DNA of 64,000 nt from Chytridium lagenaria (GCA_025449115.1 JAHLKC010000168.1:1-64000); one strand, 5' to 3'. Positions 45,712-57,733 are shown, numbered from the stretch's first letter. Numbers and translations: made by a program. The notes: a model not told the origin generated them from the sequence alone.

Positions 45712-48700
45712 TCAACATTCAATCCCTTTTACTCCCCCCTGTCCAAACCCAAACGCCTTTCCATCCGCCCCCGAAGTCGTTCTCGTCCTCACCATATTCG
45801 CACCTTCAACAGGTGCATAATAATCAAGTTGAGGCGGTGCCGCCGCATACATGTAATGCGGGTGATGGTGATGATGATATCCTGCCATATGCGGGTGCAC
45901 CAATGTCGCAGGTGCAGCGGCAGCATTGGCTTGGGGTGCTTCAAAAAAGGTCGATGCAGCCGCAGCGGCTTCGTGGTATGATGGCGGAGCGCGACCGAGG
46001 GAAGATGTGGTGGATTCGGGGGAGGATGCGGCAGAGGAGGAGCGTTGAGGAGTTGTGGGCGCTTGCAGGGTCGGGACGGGAAGGGTTGAAGAGGAAGCGA
46101 CGGCTGTTGTTGTTGAGGAGGAGGAGGACGATGTGGATGCGGGGGTTGTGCCTCGAACAGCTGAGGCGGGGACGGGGGAGGGCGGTGCAAGGATCCCGTG
46201 ACCAAGGGATGGGGATGGGGAGGGTGGTAGCCGAGGTAAGTTCTCATAGGTCCAGTTCCGACGTTTCCTTGTGACTGCCCGAACGATGCCATAGGGTGTA
46301 ATGGTTGGATGGGAGCAGCAGGTGAGGCAGCAGCCACCACACCAGCAGCCACGGGTGCACTAGGAGGCGCCGGTCTAGCAGCGGAAGGCGGCAAAGCGGA
46401 GGCATACGAAGGGGGTTGCTTCTGCGCCGCGGCATCCATCAACAAATGCATAGGAGGTCTCACAAGCTGGGGTTTAGCGGCAACCTTGTACTCGAGGCTA
46501 TCCGTAAACAAGTGACTGATCTGAGCATGAAATTGCGGCATAACGTAAAAGAACAATCCAGAGACAGGGATCGCGCACCAATCCAACACGCAGCGAGGAA
46601 ATTCACGGGCTGCCGCAAGCTGGGGACGACGGCCGAGGTGTTGAACACGGAGACGACGGTGGTTATCAGAGATGTGGACACCAGCAATAGAGGCTGCGAC
46701 TTCGCCCATGCGACGGTCGGCCACGTGGGAGCTGTTGGCGTGTTGAGGGTGAAGCGGGTCGGTAATGCGGCCACCTGTGGCGCTGGCGGGTGAAGGGAAG
46801 TTTCCGTAGGGAGAGCTGGCGGCGGTAGCGGGGTAAGGGTTGTGTTGCAGATGGGCGGGGAGATGGGAGGAATAAGGAGAGTGTTGCATCATTTTGCTGC
46901 GAATCTCATCAAGACGGTCCTGTTCTTGAAGAGCCCATCTCTCAAATCAACCCAACGGTGGTACTTTTCGTAATAAAAGATCATGATAATGTTGGGAATG
47001 ATAATGGCGATACGAATCCAAGCCGCAGTGGTAACAGAGAGCTCAACGTAAGGGTGAACTGGGTCTTCTGATAAGAATTCCAGATCCAGGATGAAAGATC
47101 ATACGAGATAGCAGTATCGATGGGGAGAAGAATGGCGGCAGACACCATAAGAACACAAAAGTGACCCATAAAGACATGAGCCTCAAGAAGCCGATGAAAA
47201 AGCGAGACCATTTTGCCAAGATCGAACCCAGCCTGTGTCTGTCCCTTTCCAGAAACGTCTTCTGGTTCAGGTGCAAGAAGCCCCGAAAGTGCCCTACGAA
47301 GCGAATAACCAGTATCCAACGATCCCCACAAATGCCTCTTGGCTTGTGTATATCTCGCGCTCATGCAGCTAAAGAACCCAGCCCATCCTTTCATGACCTC
47401 GCCCTCAATATTGCAGGAAGAGGCGGGCGAAAAGACTGACTTGACAATAACCCTGCCCTCAGTGGAGAAGAAACACTTCAAGTACATGTGCATGTCCTCG
47501 CCAATAGCCTCAGCGCCAGCATCCCAAAATCCAACTCCCGTAGCGAGGTCCATCGACACAGAGTAGGCTGAGCATGGAATTTTGACGGGTGAGCCAGGGT
47601 ATAAGTTCGACATGACACCAATAGACCAGAACATGTCCGTTGTACGCACAAAGAGAGGCACAGAGCTCGCATTTCTATTTTAATGCAGGTAAGCATGATA
47701 TTACCTTGAAACAACACCCCAAGGAAAACGTCACCAACCTATCGAATACAGTGCAAGGTGCAAACATCATAATCTTCCTCTCCTCGGGTGAAGCAACCGC
47801 ATAGTGATAAGTGATAGACGTGAAATAATCCTCAGCAAAGCAAGTGTCTGCATCCATGACAGTCACAAGTTCATGACTGTGGGCACCTTTGCCTCCAAAA
47901 CCATGTGAACCGCCTCCATACTCACTTGACCCGCGAATGGCCATCTGGGTAACAGCCCAAGCCACGTTAGAGGACTTGCCGCGAATCTCATTTGGCCTTC
48001 CAGCGGGGTGAACAGTGTAGGTGATGTCAAAAAAGGAGTTGGCGTAAAGCTTGATAAGTTCGTGTGCCTTTTGCTGGCATCCAGTCTCACTCTCTTCCAT
48101 GGCCAAGCAGATCTATCAATCACAAAAAGGTGTTAGGTCGCGTAACTATCATTACAATGCAAGAATGAAAGTCTGAATTCAAGTGGGTCGATCAAGGATG
48201 GAAATCAAAAAAAGCTTTTGAAACTGAACAAGGCAAGACAAGGCAAACTCCATAAGGCAGATGAAACATTTCTGAAAATCTCGAGAAACCCAGAAATAGA
48301 CGGAAGGTTACACCAGGGAAAGCACTTGAAACCGCCACGCGAGGCCGTTGCAAGCCAGCAAGGAGAGTGAAGTGGGAGTTGGGAGGGATAAAAAGTATTC
48401 ACCTTATACTGGCTGACAGCACGCTGATGCGATGCCAACACATCCAAGGTCTCGCACAGAGTATCCAAGTCCTCCTTGTAGTTGGGCAGGATGATAATAT
48501 GCGTCACATGGTCATAGGGCATTCATGTCTCGTATCCGATCCAGACACAGTGTGGGTCTTATCCATGTACTGTGTAACCAATCCGTCGTTGAATGCTTCT
48601 TGGACTCTCGGTATCCACATACACCGCGTAAGCCGACCTCAAGTTGTTGAGCAAGAACATGATGTGTAGCAAGAAAAAGTAGGTTGCATACGCCAACGGC

Positions 48701-49105
48701 AGGTAAATGGGCCCCAGAATGGCAAACGGGATTAAAAGGAGTAACCATGTTCCTGGAAGACGTTGAAAAATGGGTTTTCCAGGGAACTCCCATGATGATG
48801 TTGCTGATGACGGAGGACGAAAAGTCGTTGTTTGCGGCGGTGGTTTGGTGGTGACGGTGGTAACGAGGGGATGAGGTGGATGGTGGACTTGCAGAGGATG
48901 AGGATGTGGTTGTGCGGATGGGTGTGAGAGGAGCTTGAGGAACCTGTCCTTGGGCTCCAGAGGCTCCTGGGTAGCCATAGTAGCGTTGTGCGTCAGCGTG
49001 CGTCACTGCATAGTAGGACGGAACGGCACCAGTTGTGGGGCCGGTCACGTAGTGAGGAAGCATTCCGCCTTTGTCGAGTCCTTTAGGTATTGAAGACGGG
49101 GTTTT
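45712..49105 (-). CDS. Fungal family-2 glycosyltransferase (Glyco_trans_2_3 type), membrane protein
   Basis: Exons about 49105-48403, 48112-47739 and 47674-45712. A Ser/Pro leader (MLPHYVTGPTTGAVPSYYAV) precedes membrane segments (LLLLIPFAILGPIYLPLAYA, TYFFLLHIMFLLNNLRSAYA). The GT2 core follows: HVTHIIILPNYKEDLDTLCE, CLAMEESETGCQQKAHELI, EIRGKSSNVAWAV, TVMDADTCFAEDYFTS, FAPCTVFDR, CSAYSVSMDLATGVGFWDAG, EAIGEDMHMYLKCFFS and RYTQAKRHLWGSLDTGYSLR, the QxxRW-like position. The next part is WIRIAIIIPNIIMIFYYEKY, then DWCAIPVSGLFFYVMPQFHA and ISHLFTDSLEYKVAAKPQL. A Pro/Gln/His-rich tail ends with GQGGVKGIEC. Substrate unknown; it lacks chitin synthase motifs. Frame breaks near 48880, 48570 and 47050. 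Coding continues upstream of the first Met to an acceptor near 49105. Confidence 0.8.
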
Positions 49106-49725
49106 AGAAATGGGAGTGCTGAATGGATGGGAGTGCTATTAGTGTTTGCTACCACTCGCTGACTACACTATCAGACAAGGGTTGAGGACGGAGGAGGAGG
49201 GTGAGCCTCCTGTGATGTAAGGTTGAGATTCCAGTCAATTTGAACAGTTAGGTGGTAGTGGCTTTAACTGGTGAAGGTAGTGGTGTAGATGGATGTGATG
49301 ATGATGATGATGGTGATGTGAAGTTGAAATGTAAATGAAATGTAGGGCGAAAAGCAAGAGACGGAATTGGAAAGTCCAACAGAAGGGGCAACCATCAAGG
49401 ATTCAAATTAAATAATAAATGAATTAAAATAAATAAATTTAATAATAAATAAAATAAATAAAAATTCAAATTCAGAAACAAGGCGAGAATAATATTTAAG
49501 GAAAAATTGAATAAAAAAAAAGAGAAAAATTGATTTAATTCGTTAGGAGCAAGCTGGCTTGAAGATTGGTTAACAGAAAACAGTGGATGTGAGAAATGAA
49601 TGACAGAGTGAATAAATGAATGAAGATGGGATGTGATGTGGATGGGAGTGATGGATGGCTGGATGAATGGATGGATGAATGAATGAATGGGAGCTATCAC
49701 ATTTACCAAGAAAAGAAAAGTGTAT

Positions 49726-50345
49726 CTACCAAACAACAGTTCAGTCAAGGCCGTCATCACATGCGGCATCAGTCGGTCAGTCAAGTCAGCCCTCTTCTTT
49801 GAATAATAATAAAAGAGGCTGGCGCAAAACAAACAAACTTAAAGAGTAAGGTCATACAGGCCCTCTCCAATCAAATACATGGGTCACTCATTGGGTAGCA
49901 CAACCAATCAGATTCTATAGAGGGGAAATGACGCACCCAAATGGAACGTTCCACAATAAAGTAATGTAGCTCACTAATCAAATATAGCAAGCCCATGCAG
50001 AAATTGAAGAGGTTTGGACCCACACGCAATCCTGCCATTCGTCCATCACCCATCCCACACTCCTTTGCAAAAAACGTCAACAACTGCATCAAGGTCATCA
50101 AGGGAGATACAATGTGTTGAAAGTCCATCGACAAGGTCCATGATCAAGTCATTGTAAAGCAGATGATTCCCAAACAGCCTTCTTCCTTCCAAATGTCTAA
50201 AGCAGATGGGTACAATAGAGAGACGGAAGAATGAAAACCAACAAAGAGGGCATGAATGCATTGCTACTAAGTTCTACCAACTAGTTTTATGCGATCACTC
50301 ACAATTATTCTGTCCAAATCCAAAGAGTTCCGAGCCAAGGTTATA
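49726..50345 (-). CDS. Unrecognised gene, or N-terminal exons of the glycosyltransferase
   Basis: Coding-like exons on the minus strand. A short exon ends SELFGFGQNN with GTGAGT at about 50302. A second, 50211 to about 49911, reads HLEGRRLFGNHLLYNDLIMD, LVDGLSTHCISLDDLDAVVD, VFCKECGMGDGRMAGLRVGP, NLFNFCMGLLYLISELHYF and ERSIWVRHFPSIESDWL, with one frame change at a run of A near 50083. A third ends RADLTDRLMPHVMTALTELL at a GTAGAT donor (49726). The hydrophobic stretch suggests a membrane-linked protein. Because the glycosyltransferase reading is open beyond its first Met up to an acceptor near 49105, these may be its upstream exons across a 600-nt intron. No family is recognised. Confidence 0.4.
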
Positions 50346-51340
50346 TTGTCAATTCCACCTCAACAACAAAAAAAGCAACTATTTATGAGGCTGTTTCGTG
50401 GTTATTCCTAAAGAGATGGGGTGGAGATGGATAGATGGATGGATGGAATGAGGCGTGTCAAGTTCAAGGGGATATATCGATGAAGTAAAGTGTGGTGAAT
50501 GATGAAGGTAGATTTGTGGATGATGAGTGAATGTTGTGAATGAATGAATGAATGAATGGAATGGAATGGAATGAGTGGACCGATGAAGACTGAACGAGAT
50601 GGGAGACACGATGAATGCACAAAAACGTAGCAAGATATATAAAGTTGAGATAAGAGGCCCGTTGTCGTTGCCCGTCCCCGTCCTTGTAGTCTATAAAGTT
50701 GTCGTCTTGCTGCACAAGAAGGAATCGATGGATGGATGGATGCAAAAGAAGAAAGAGTGGATTTGAGAGGCAAAGACAAGGAGAAGGAGAGACCCCTTCC
50801 TCTACCTATAATGATAATAATTAAAGTAAATTTTTATTATTTATTTCTTTTCTTGTCTCAAAGGCTCAACTCAAAAACTTTGGTAGGTTACACTAAACGA
50901 TAAAAATTGGTGCTGTCCGCTGTCTGCCATCTGGTCCTGTCCTGGATGACGGACATGTTTCTTTTTTAACATTTAGATTGTGGCCGTCTTCATAATTAAT
51001 TAAATAAAGGAGGATGCACCTCAGCACCTGCATATATAGTCTGTCTGCAAGACCACGACTCTGTCCATTTCCATATCTTTAAGTCTGTTTATTTTTTGTC
51101 AGTGTTGTGTGTATTCAGATATTATTGTTGAACTTATAAACGCAAACATAGACAAGTTACTAGTAACAACGACGTATAAAAACATGGTGTTATCAATAAA
51201 TCACGAGCTTTGAAACACCTAAAACAACAATGTCCAAACATGAGACATAAAAAGCCAAAAACATGGTTAACAGAGACACTAAAAACAAAGGGGATGGAAC
51301 AAAGTATCGCGAACAAAAAGCATCACACAAAGGGGATATT
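50346..51340. other. Intergenic with GAAT/GATG microsatellites
   Basis: GGATGGATGGATGG near 50430, GAATGAATGAATGAATGG near 50538 and GGAATGGAATGGAATG near 50560. A similar tract lies at 49650-49690. No gene seen. Confidence 0.5.
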
Positions 51341-52488
51341 TCAATCCTCCCTCTCAATAGCCGCCATCACATCCTCAAACGGCATATCCTTCAACCTCTT
51401 AAAAGTCCCCGCAGCTCCAACGCTCATAAACGTATTCCCACAAACCCCTCCATCAAAATCACACCCCACCAAATCCCCCAACACCTCCTTAAACCTATCC
51501 ACTCCACACACCTCCCCACATCCAGGCACATCCACCACAACCTCATTCACCAACACCCTCACGCTGTATCCATCCCCGCATTTCAGGAGCTCAAACATCA
51601 CATTCGCACCCATCGCGCCTAGCGTTGAGAGCCGGAATTGACGCGTCAGGATGGAGGAGAGGGGTGTGGTTGGCGTCAGTGCGTAGGCGTCACGGTTTAG
51701 ACCTAATGCGGTGATGACGGGGAGGATGGTTTCCTCGTGCGCGAATTTGAATGACGCGGTGGGAGCATCGCATTGACCGGATATCTTGGCATCGATGGTG
51801 TTGATGAGGGACGTGTAGAATGAACAAGCGAGAACCTCGTTCAATGGAAGGGCGTACCCCTCGTTCACGTTTTTCAAGTCCTGCTGGTAATCGTATAACG
51901 CCAACTCGGACTCGGTAAACAGGCTGCAAAAGTTGTCGGTCTTGCCTTCAAGAACTACTTCAAAGGAGCAGAGGTTGAAAAGCGTCGTGATGTCATCAAT
52001 GGTGAGGGTGGTGCCAACGAGGTTGGAGATGCGGGTTGCAATGGGACCGAATTGAGCTTTCGACCAGACTTTTCAGGGGCAGCGGATGTAGCGAGGTCAC
52101 TTGCGTTGATGTACGCCGCGCAAGCATCATACGGTCTTAAATCCGCGTCAATAGCTGTCGGGACAACGGTTGCCGCCAGAAACTGTTTGGCGGCGTCCTG
52201 TGTTTTCTTTGAGGAGAAAAGGGATTCGATGAAAGCATGGCTGCTTGCTATTGTGCGGGAAACGTTGGTGGATTGCCAGTAGATTAAGGAGGGGTTGGAG
52301 ATGAGGGTGGGGTAGTTGGATTTAATGCGAGAGGCGAGGTCGGTGTTGTCTTTGACGCCTTGCAGGGAGAGGTAGGAGGCGGTTTCGACAGTTGCGGGAG
52401 GTTGGAAGGTACCGAGGAAGGCGTAGGTCGTATTTTTTAGAGGGATCTTGGAGAGCTTGCTTTTGAGAGCAATCTGTTTCGTGACGTC

Positions 52489-52520
<32 letters not shown>

Positions 52521-52910
52521 CGGGGAGGGGGGGCAGTTGATTAGCGTTATTTTAATTGTATTGAAGAAGATAGCAGGGAAAGGGTTGGACTTTTTACCGT
52601 TAGAAGGGTTCCGGGTCCCGTGCCGAGCGACCATTTGCACCTGCACAACCTCACACACCGCCTTTGCAGGGGCGGCAGGGATAGGGTAGCGAGATTTCGT
52701 GCTCAACCGAATGTCCTTGATGGGGACCGAGGTTGGGAGATGGTCATCGATGATTGGGGGAACAGTGTCCAGGAGCTTCTTGGGAGGGATGATGGTGGAG
52801 TTGACAGGGCATTGAGAGGGTGTGGCGGGGATGTAGATGGGCTGCTGTGGGCAGATGGCGAGGGTGTTGATGAGAGATGGAAGGGAGAGGAGGATTAAGG
52901 GGGCGATCAT
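51341..52910 (-). CDS. Secreted histidine acid phosphatase, MINPP/phytase-like
   Basis: Exons 52910-52598 and 52490-51341. Signal peptide MIAPLILLSLPSLINTLA. The catalytic motif VQMVARHGTRNPS is the branch-2 histidine phosphatase RHGxRxP with the nucleophilic His. A helical domain follows (LSLQGVKDNTDLASRIKSNY, SRTIASSHAFIESLFSS). FKFAHEETILPVITALGL is at the place of the HAE proton-donor motif of multiple inositol polyphosphate phosphatase. Even-numbered Cys occur in the C-terminal part. The enzymes remove phosphate from phytate outside the cell or in the secretory path. Exon lengths sum to 1463, one short of a multiple of three, matching a missing base near 52066 (EK|VWSKAQFGPIATRIS). The intron ends in a 29-A run instead of a pyrimidine tract. 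Confidence 0.88.
52492..52520. repeat. T29 homopolymer (A29 at an intron 3' end)
   Basis: Run of 29 T on the plus strand. On the phosphatase coding strand it is A29 followed directly by G and the exon, so the acceptor AG is formed by the last A of the run. Confidence 0.9.
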
Positions 52911-53733
52911 GGTTGTGTGTCTATGATTTTTAAGGTATGGTTGAGGAGGGGGGTTCTATCAGGGGTACTTTGAGATAAAAAGAAGGGATACGTTCGTCTT
53001 TTTTTATATATGTCAGTGGAGAGTAAAGTGAAGAAAGAGGAAGTGGTGAAGTTACCTATTTTTCAGTTAAAACCCTCTATTTTTTTTTTTTTTTTGGAGG
53101 ATGTGTTTTTTGTGTTGACATATGCATGCAGAAAGGATGAACGGAATTGGATGGAGTTGCGGTATGGTGGTTGTGGTCTCTTTGTGTATGGTGGTTGTGG
53201 TCTCTTTGTGCCCATCCACACACTCTAATGTAACCGCATGCTTTCTGTCTTCATACTTGGCACAATATAAACAATTTGGAGACACCTACAATAATAACCT
53301 CACGTCATGTCATCTACCAATAACAGTAGGTTATCGTAGGGGGTCCTCCGCCCAATGAGGGCTTCAAACGTTCAGATGCAGCCTTATAATCCCTTTCCTT
53401 GGCGTACGCTGATGTCGTAACTTGATCTACATAAAGGAAGACCGCGTTCGAGTATATAGCTTATAGAGGCAGTCCCTTGAGTATCAGATAAAGTTCAACC
53501 TCTTTCGCTCTTGTTGCATTCAAACGTTTTGTAAAGGTATTATAGTCTTACGGATATAGACGGAGGACGAGGATGAATGAAAAACAGGAACTCGTGACGG
53601 TCCTTTGATTCTTGTTCCATAACAGTGTCTTCGTCTCAATTATTTTTTCTTTTATTTTTTCTATTTGATTGTAGCAGCTGGCTTGGAGACGACACCAACT
53701 TCAATTTCAATCCACCTCAAAACACCAAAAACT
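52911..53733. other. Intergenic
   Basis: Promoter side of the phosphatase and 3' flank of the next minus-strand gene. Contains an exact tandem duplication of a 24-bp unit, TATGGTGGTTGTGGTCTC followed by TTTGTG, at 53163-53186 and 53187-53210. No gene seen. Confidence 0.5.
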
Positions 53734-55103
53734 TTAGATTCTCTCATAAAAAAGGCACGTCGCGTACAAGTCCTCATCCGTCCTTTGCACATGAGACATG
53801 ACGGTATCTCTCGACACCTAATTTTAATCAACGCAACAAAATCATCACACATGGAAAGGTAAGTTGAATGTACAGTAAAACAAATTAAATGGTCTCACCG
53901 TAGACATGACGCGTCCATCATACCGTGTCCACACTTCATGTACCACGCCTCCTTCTTGAGGAATATTATGTCTTCTATACGCAAAGTAGACATCGTCTGT
54001 ATCAGATATGGCTCGACGAAGCATGGCTCCTACAAGGCGGTACGCGAACTTGGGGTGGGATGTTCAGGGGAGGTGCCCAGAGATAAAGCTTCAACCGCTC
54101 TTGCGTCGCATCGGGATTCCGCGTTCATGATTTTGGTTTTAAAAGCTGTTAAAGGTGACGTACAACCGTTTAGTTGATAAAAGACCTTTAAAAAAATAAA
54201 GGCATACCATCAACCTCCTTGGCAACGCGACCCGCACGCTCCAAAAGATAATCCGCAACTCTCTCCCCCCTCTCCCTCCCTTCCTCATCCTTACCAGCCG
54301 CATCCTTCCTCACCTCTTCCGCCGCTTTCCTAAACACCTCCTCCGCCGTCAACCCCTCCAAATTCCTCTTCACCAATGGCGCCAACCCCTTCAACCCCTC
54401 ATCCCTATCCCTCCTCGCCTCCCTCCCCCGTTTCCTCATCTCCACCCCAACCTCCCCAACCCCCGCAACATACATCCCAACCCCCAAGGATCATGCACCT
54501 TCATCTCCCCAACCCTCATCAACCCCCCTCCACCTCCTTCCGTCTCCTCAACCCCACAACCAACAACCCAGGCACCAAACTCAACCCCGCATCATCCCCC
54601 CCAAACCCATCCACATAATCCTCCAACCCATCATACACATCCCTCACAACGCCCCCTCCATCCACCTCAACCACCAACCCTTCAAACCTCCTCATCTTCC
54701 CCTTCACTTCCCAAACCCCTTCCACCATCCTAGACTCTGTCATACCCCCACACCGTCTCGCCATCCGATCCAACGCTAACATCACCAACGCCCCCATATT
54801 CCCTGCCTCACTCGTCAACCTCAACAAAGGGTCATCCTCTCCAAACGTCTCATCCAGCATCGTTCTACTAACCTCAAGCGGCATCGTGACCCCTTGGAAA
54901 AACGTTCCCTTGTCCGTCGACATGGCGTCCGTGTCGATGTGGTCAATGTCCATGCTTGTGTTGGAATGCACCGTGGATTCGAGTATCGCGTCGGTGGTTG
55001 TCCATAAACGTTCTAAAGCGTCATTGTGATAACGTTGGCGTAGAGTTGGGATGTTGGCGATGATGCTGAATAGAGCTGGGTGGAAGGTGGTCGTGGTTGG
55101 CAT
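53734..55103 (-). CDS. Unknown protein, possibly a divergent USP-like fold
   Basis: Exons 55103-54208, 54145-53899 and 53817-53734. It starts MPTTTTFHPALFSIIANIPT. Frame changes near 54540 and 54083 are needed. Segments that recall ubiquitin-specific proteases: LEDYVDGF..LSLVPGLLVVGLRR, then MKVHDPWGLGMYVAGVG (finger and palm region). Near the end come FAYRLVGAMLRRAISDTDD, VYFAYRR, VHEVWTRYDGRVMSTVS and DEDLYATCLFYERI, aligned with the USP C-terminal box. The usual catalytic GHY motif is replaced by DDVYFAYRR, and no Cys box is visible, so if it is a USP relative it should be inactive or 5'-incomplete. Between the halves lies a charged helical insert (EEVFRKAAEEVRKDAAGKDE). The assignment is tentative. 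Confidence 0.35.
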
Positions 55104-55729
55104 GGTTCAAGTTGGATGAGTTTGAATTTTTTAGGCATACTGAATTGTTTGAATGATGGGGATGATCTATCTGGTCACTTGGAGATTAGAATGAAATGGC
55201 ATTCAGGGATTTTCTTTTGATGTTGAATACTGTCGAACAAAGTGAATAAAGATGAACGCGGAAAAAACAACAATAACGCAATGACGAGTAAAACCCGCTA
55301 TCCATAACATCATCCAATCTTTATATCTATCAGCGACACCAACGATTGACGCAGAAAATATTCGCATAGAGTAAAAAGCTCGACGCCAAATGAAAAAAAT
55401 GAAAACAGGGCTAAAGGTATGAATAAAAGGGTGGAAATGGAAAGAAAAAAAAAAAGGTTTCGTCGTAATCGAAAAATTCAGCACCACAACCTCCCCCACA
55501 TCCTTCAAAAGTATATCATAAGCGTACCTTGCAACTCTCCCCGTCAAAAAGTCCAACATCAGAATTGTCTACGAAAAATAAAATATACAACTAAAAGATC
55601 GCAAACCAACTTTATGAATGAAAAAAAAAGGAAAACGGACAACTGCAAACGCGATACAAAAATGGGAGATATGTACAAGAGAGAGAGAGAGAGTATTTTT
55701 CTTTATAAAAAAAAAAGAACAAAAAGCAA
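55104..55729. other. Intergenic between two minus-strand genes
   Basis: A short exon-like piece near 55505-55573 (acceptor TAG, donor GTACGC) could belong to either neighbour. Contains GAGAGAGAGAGAG at 55680. Otherwise nothing seen. Confidence 0.4.
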
Positions 55730-57733
55730 CTACAACACAACATCCATCCAACTTGATCCCACACGTCTCTCAAAAACCGGAGGCGGGACTTCCTTCACTT
55801 CCACTTTGGCATCCAGTTGTTCAGCAGCAAGTAATAACGCCTCAAACCCTTCAAACGCCGCCGATGCAGGCTCAGAAGCAGGAGGAGTGGTCGACATCTA
55901 GAAAACAAAATCATTATTTAATAACGAAAACCAGGAATAGTATACAACAACAAAAAAAAATCAAAAACCTCACCTCTTCACTAGACTTCTTCTTCTTCCT
56001 ACCCTTCTTCACAACCTCACCCTCCCCTTCTTCCCCACCCTTTCGCCTCCGTTTCTTCACCCCCGCCTCTTCCTCCTTCTTCCCCACCATAATAGCCGCC
56101 GCAGCAACAGCGGCCTCAACGCTCTCCCTCACCTTCTCCAAAAACCCTCCCTCCGCACCCGTCCCAGCCGTCCCGCCAGCAGCCACACCATTCGCCCCAC
56201 TCGCAACACCACCACCACCACCCCCTCCATTCACCACACTCGCTTTCGCAACAACCGGCGACAAATCCCAGAAGACGGTGGCGTCTTCTCCTCCATCGCC
56301 GCCATCGCCGCCATCGCCGTCCTCCAATAAGGTGAATGACAAGGTGGCTCCCCGCTCCCCGTCTCCGTCTCCGTCTCCTCCCGTTCATCCAACATGTTTT
56401 GGTATTTCCGCCGTCGTGCATTGATGAACCAATTGTTGACCTGCTGCATCGTTAGACCGGTACGTTGGGCTAACGCTGATTTGTGGATCTCAGAGGGGTA
56501 GGGATGGTCACGGTTCAGGTTGAGCCAGGCGATGAGGATGGCGCGGACTTCGGGAGTGTAGTTGAGACGCTTGCCGTCGGGGTGGAAGGTGATGGAGGGT
56601 TGTTGAGGGAGGGATGAAGGGGGGTGGTTGTTGTAAAGGCGCGTTTGCGGGGACGTGGGGTTGCAGGGGTCGTCGAGTGAACAGAGGTGGAGACGGAACG
56701 GGCTCGAGAAATGGGGTTGGTGTTGAGGTTGGTGTTGGTGTTGGGGATGGTGGGTTTTGGTTGGGTTGGTTGAGGGAGGGGTGATGGTTGGGTGGAGGGG
56801 GGTGTGTGGGTGTACGGTTGAGGTGTTGATTGGGTGGTGTAAGGTTGGGCGGTGTGGTGATGGTGGGTGGCATTGGTGCAGAGACGGTGCGAGCGCGGTT
56901 GACAGGTGGCATCATCTCCATGGCGACAGTTGGGTTCCTTGATCCATTTGAAAGCGAAACAGACCTTTCTCTCGTAATCCCAACCGCATTTCTGACCTGG
57001 AATGATGGCACCATAGGTGACACAGGGGACGAAACAGCACCATGAGGAAGTCCAGAAGCCGATGACGGCGTAACAGGGGACGTTGGTGGACCAGCGGCCA
57101 CAGCGGCAGCGGCAGCTGCAGCAGCCGCAACAGAAGAAGACGAGGCAGATCGCTTTCGCGTTACGAAAACCTGGTACGGTTTTGGGGTGGAGTTTTTGCG
57201 GGCAGTGATGTAGCCTCGAGGGGTAAGATGAGAAGAGGTTGTCGTTGTCGAAAGGAGATCAACGACGACGGGGTTTGGGAGGTGGTAGTAATAGAGGGGG
57301 ATATTGGGGAAGTTGTGGAAACTGGGGCGGTACTGGTGACCGAGACAGAGGTGTCGATTGTGGGTCGCGGCGTAGGAGGATGAGAAGGGTATGCGTGATG
57401 TTGTGTGGGAAGGGGTGGTTGTGGTGGTAGCTGTTGTTGGTGGTAGTAGGAGGGGTGCGGCTGTTGTTGCTGCTCGTGAGAGTACTGCTGCTGCTGCTGC
57501 GGCTGCTGGTGATGGTGCAGCTGTTGGTGTTGGTGTTGATGTTGCTGTATCATCATCATGCTAGTCTCCTCTTGTTGATGTTGTGGATGATAATGGGTGC
57601 TATTGCTGCTCTGGTTATGATAGCTGGCAGTCGTTGCGGTGGTGGGAGTAGTCTGTTGCTGAGGAAGCTGTTGTTGCTGTTGTTGTTGTTGGTAGTGATG
57701 GTGTTGTTGGTATGGGGAGTGGTAGCCCTCCAT
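55730..57733 (-). CDS. TALE-class homeodomain transcription factor
   Basis: Exons 57733-55974 and 55897-55730, intron 76 nt. The N-terminus is a Gln/His-rich activation-type region ([18 protein letters not shown]), then Ser/Thr/Pro-rich and an Ala run. The homeodomain lies at about 56400-56580: [40 protein letters not shown] and [20 protein letters not shown]. The P-Y-P insertion in the loop between helices 1 and 2 and the WFINARRRK recognition helix are diagnostic for the TALE class. After it come an acidic piece, a Gly/Ala run and basic blocks ([15 protein letters not shown]), ending SSWMDVVL. Fungal members regulate mating or development. The frame changes near 57250, 56630 and 56330. The protein is nuclear and binds TGAC-like sites by family analogy. 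Confidence 0.88.
57430..57733 (-). repeat. CAG/CAA-rich polyglutamine-polyhistidine coding tract
   Basis: The first 100 codons of the homeodomain gene are mostly CAG, CAA, CAT and CAC, visible on the plus strand as TGTTGTTG/TGCTGCTG runs. Several pure Gln runs of five or more alternate with His, a hallmark of repeat-length-variable activation domains. Confidence 0.85.

Noticed and set aside
45712..49063. Chitin synthase
   Set aside because: The GT2 core with EIRGKSSNVAWAV, VMDADT and GEDMHMYLKC first suggested it, but the chitin synthase landmarks (QRRRW, CLPG and LLEDR type motifs) are missing. The RYTQAKRHLWGSLD form fits another fungal GT2 group.
1198..54090. Programmed ribosomal frameshifting as the cause of frame breaks
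   Set aside because: Breaks go both ways, have no common slippery sequence or stop-codon context, and occur several times per gene.
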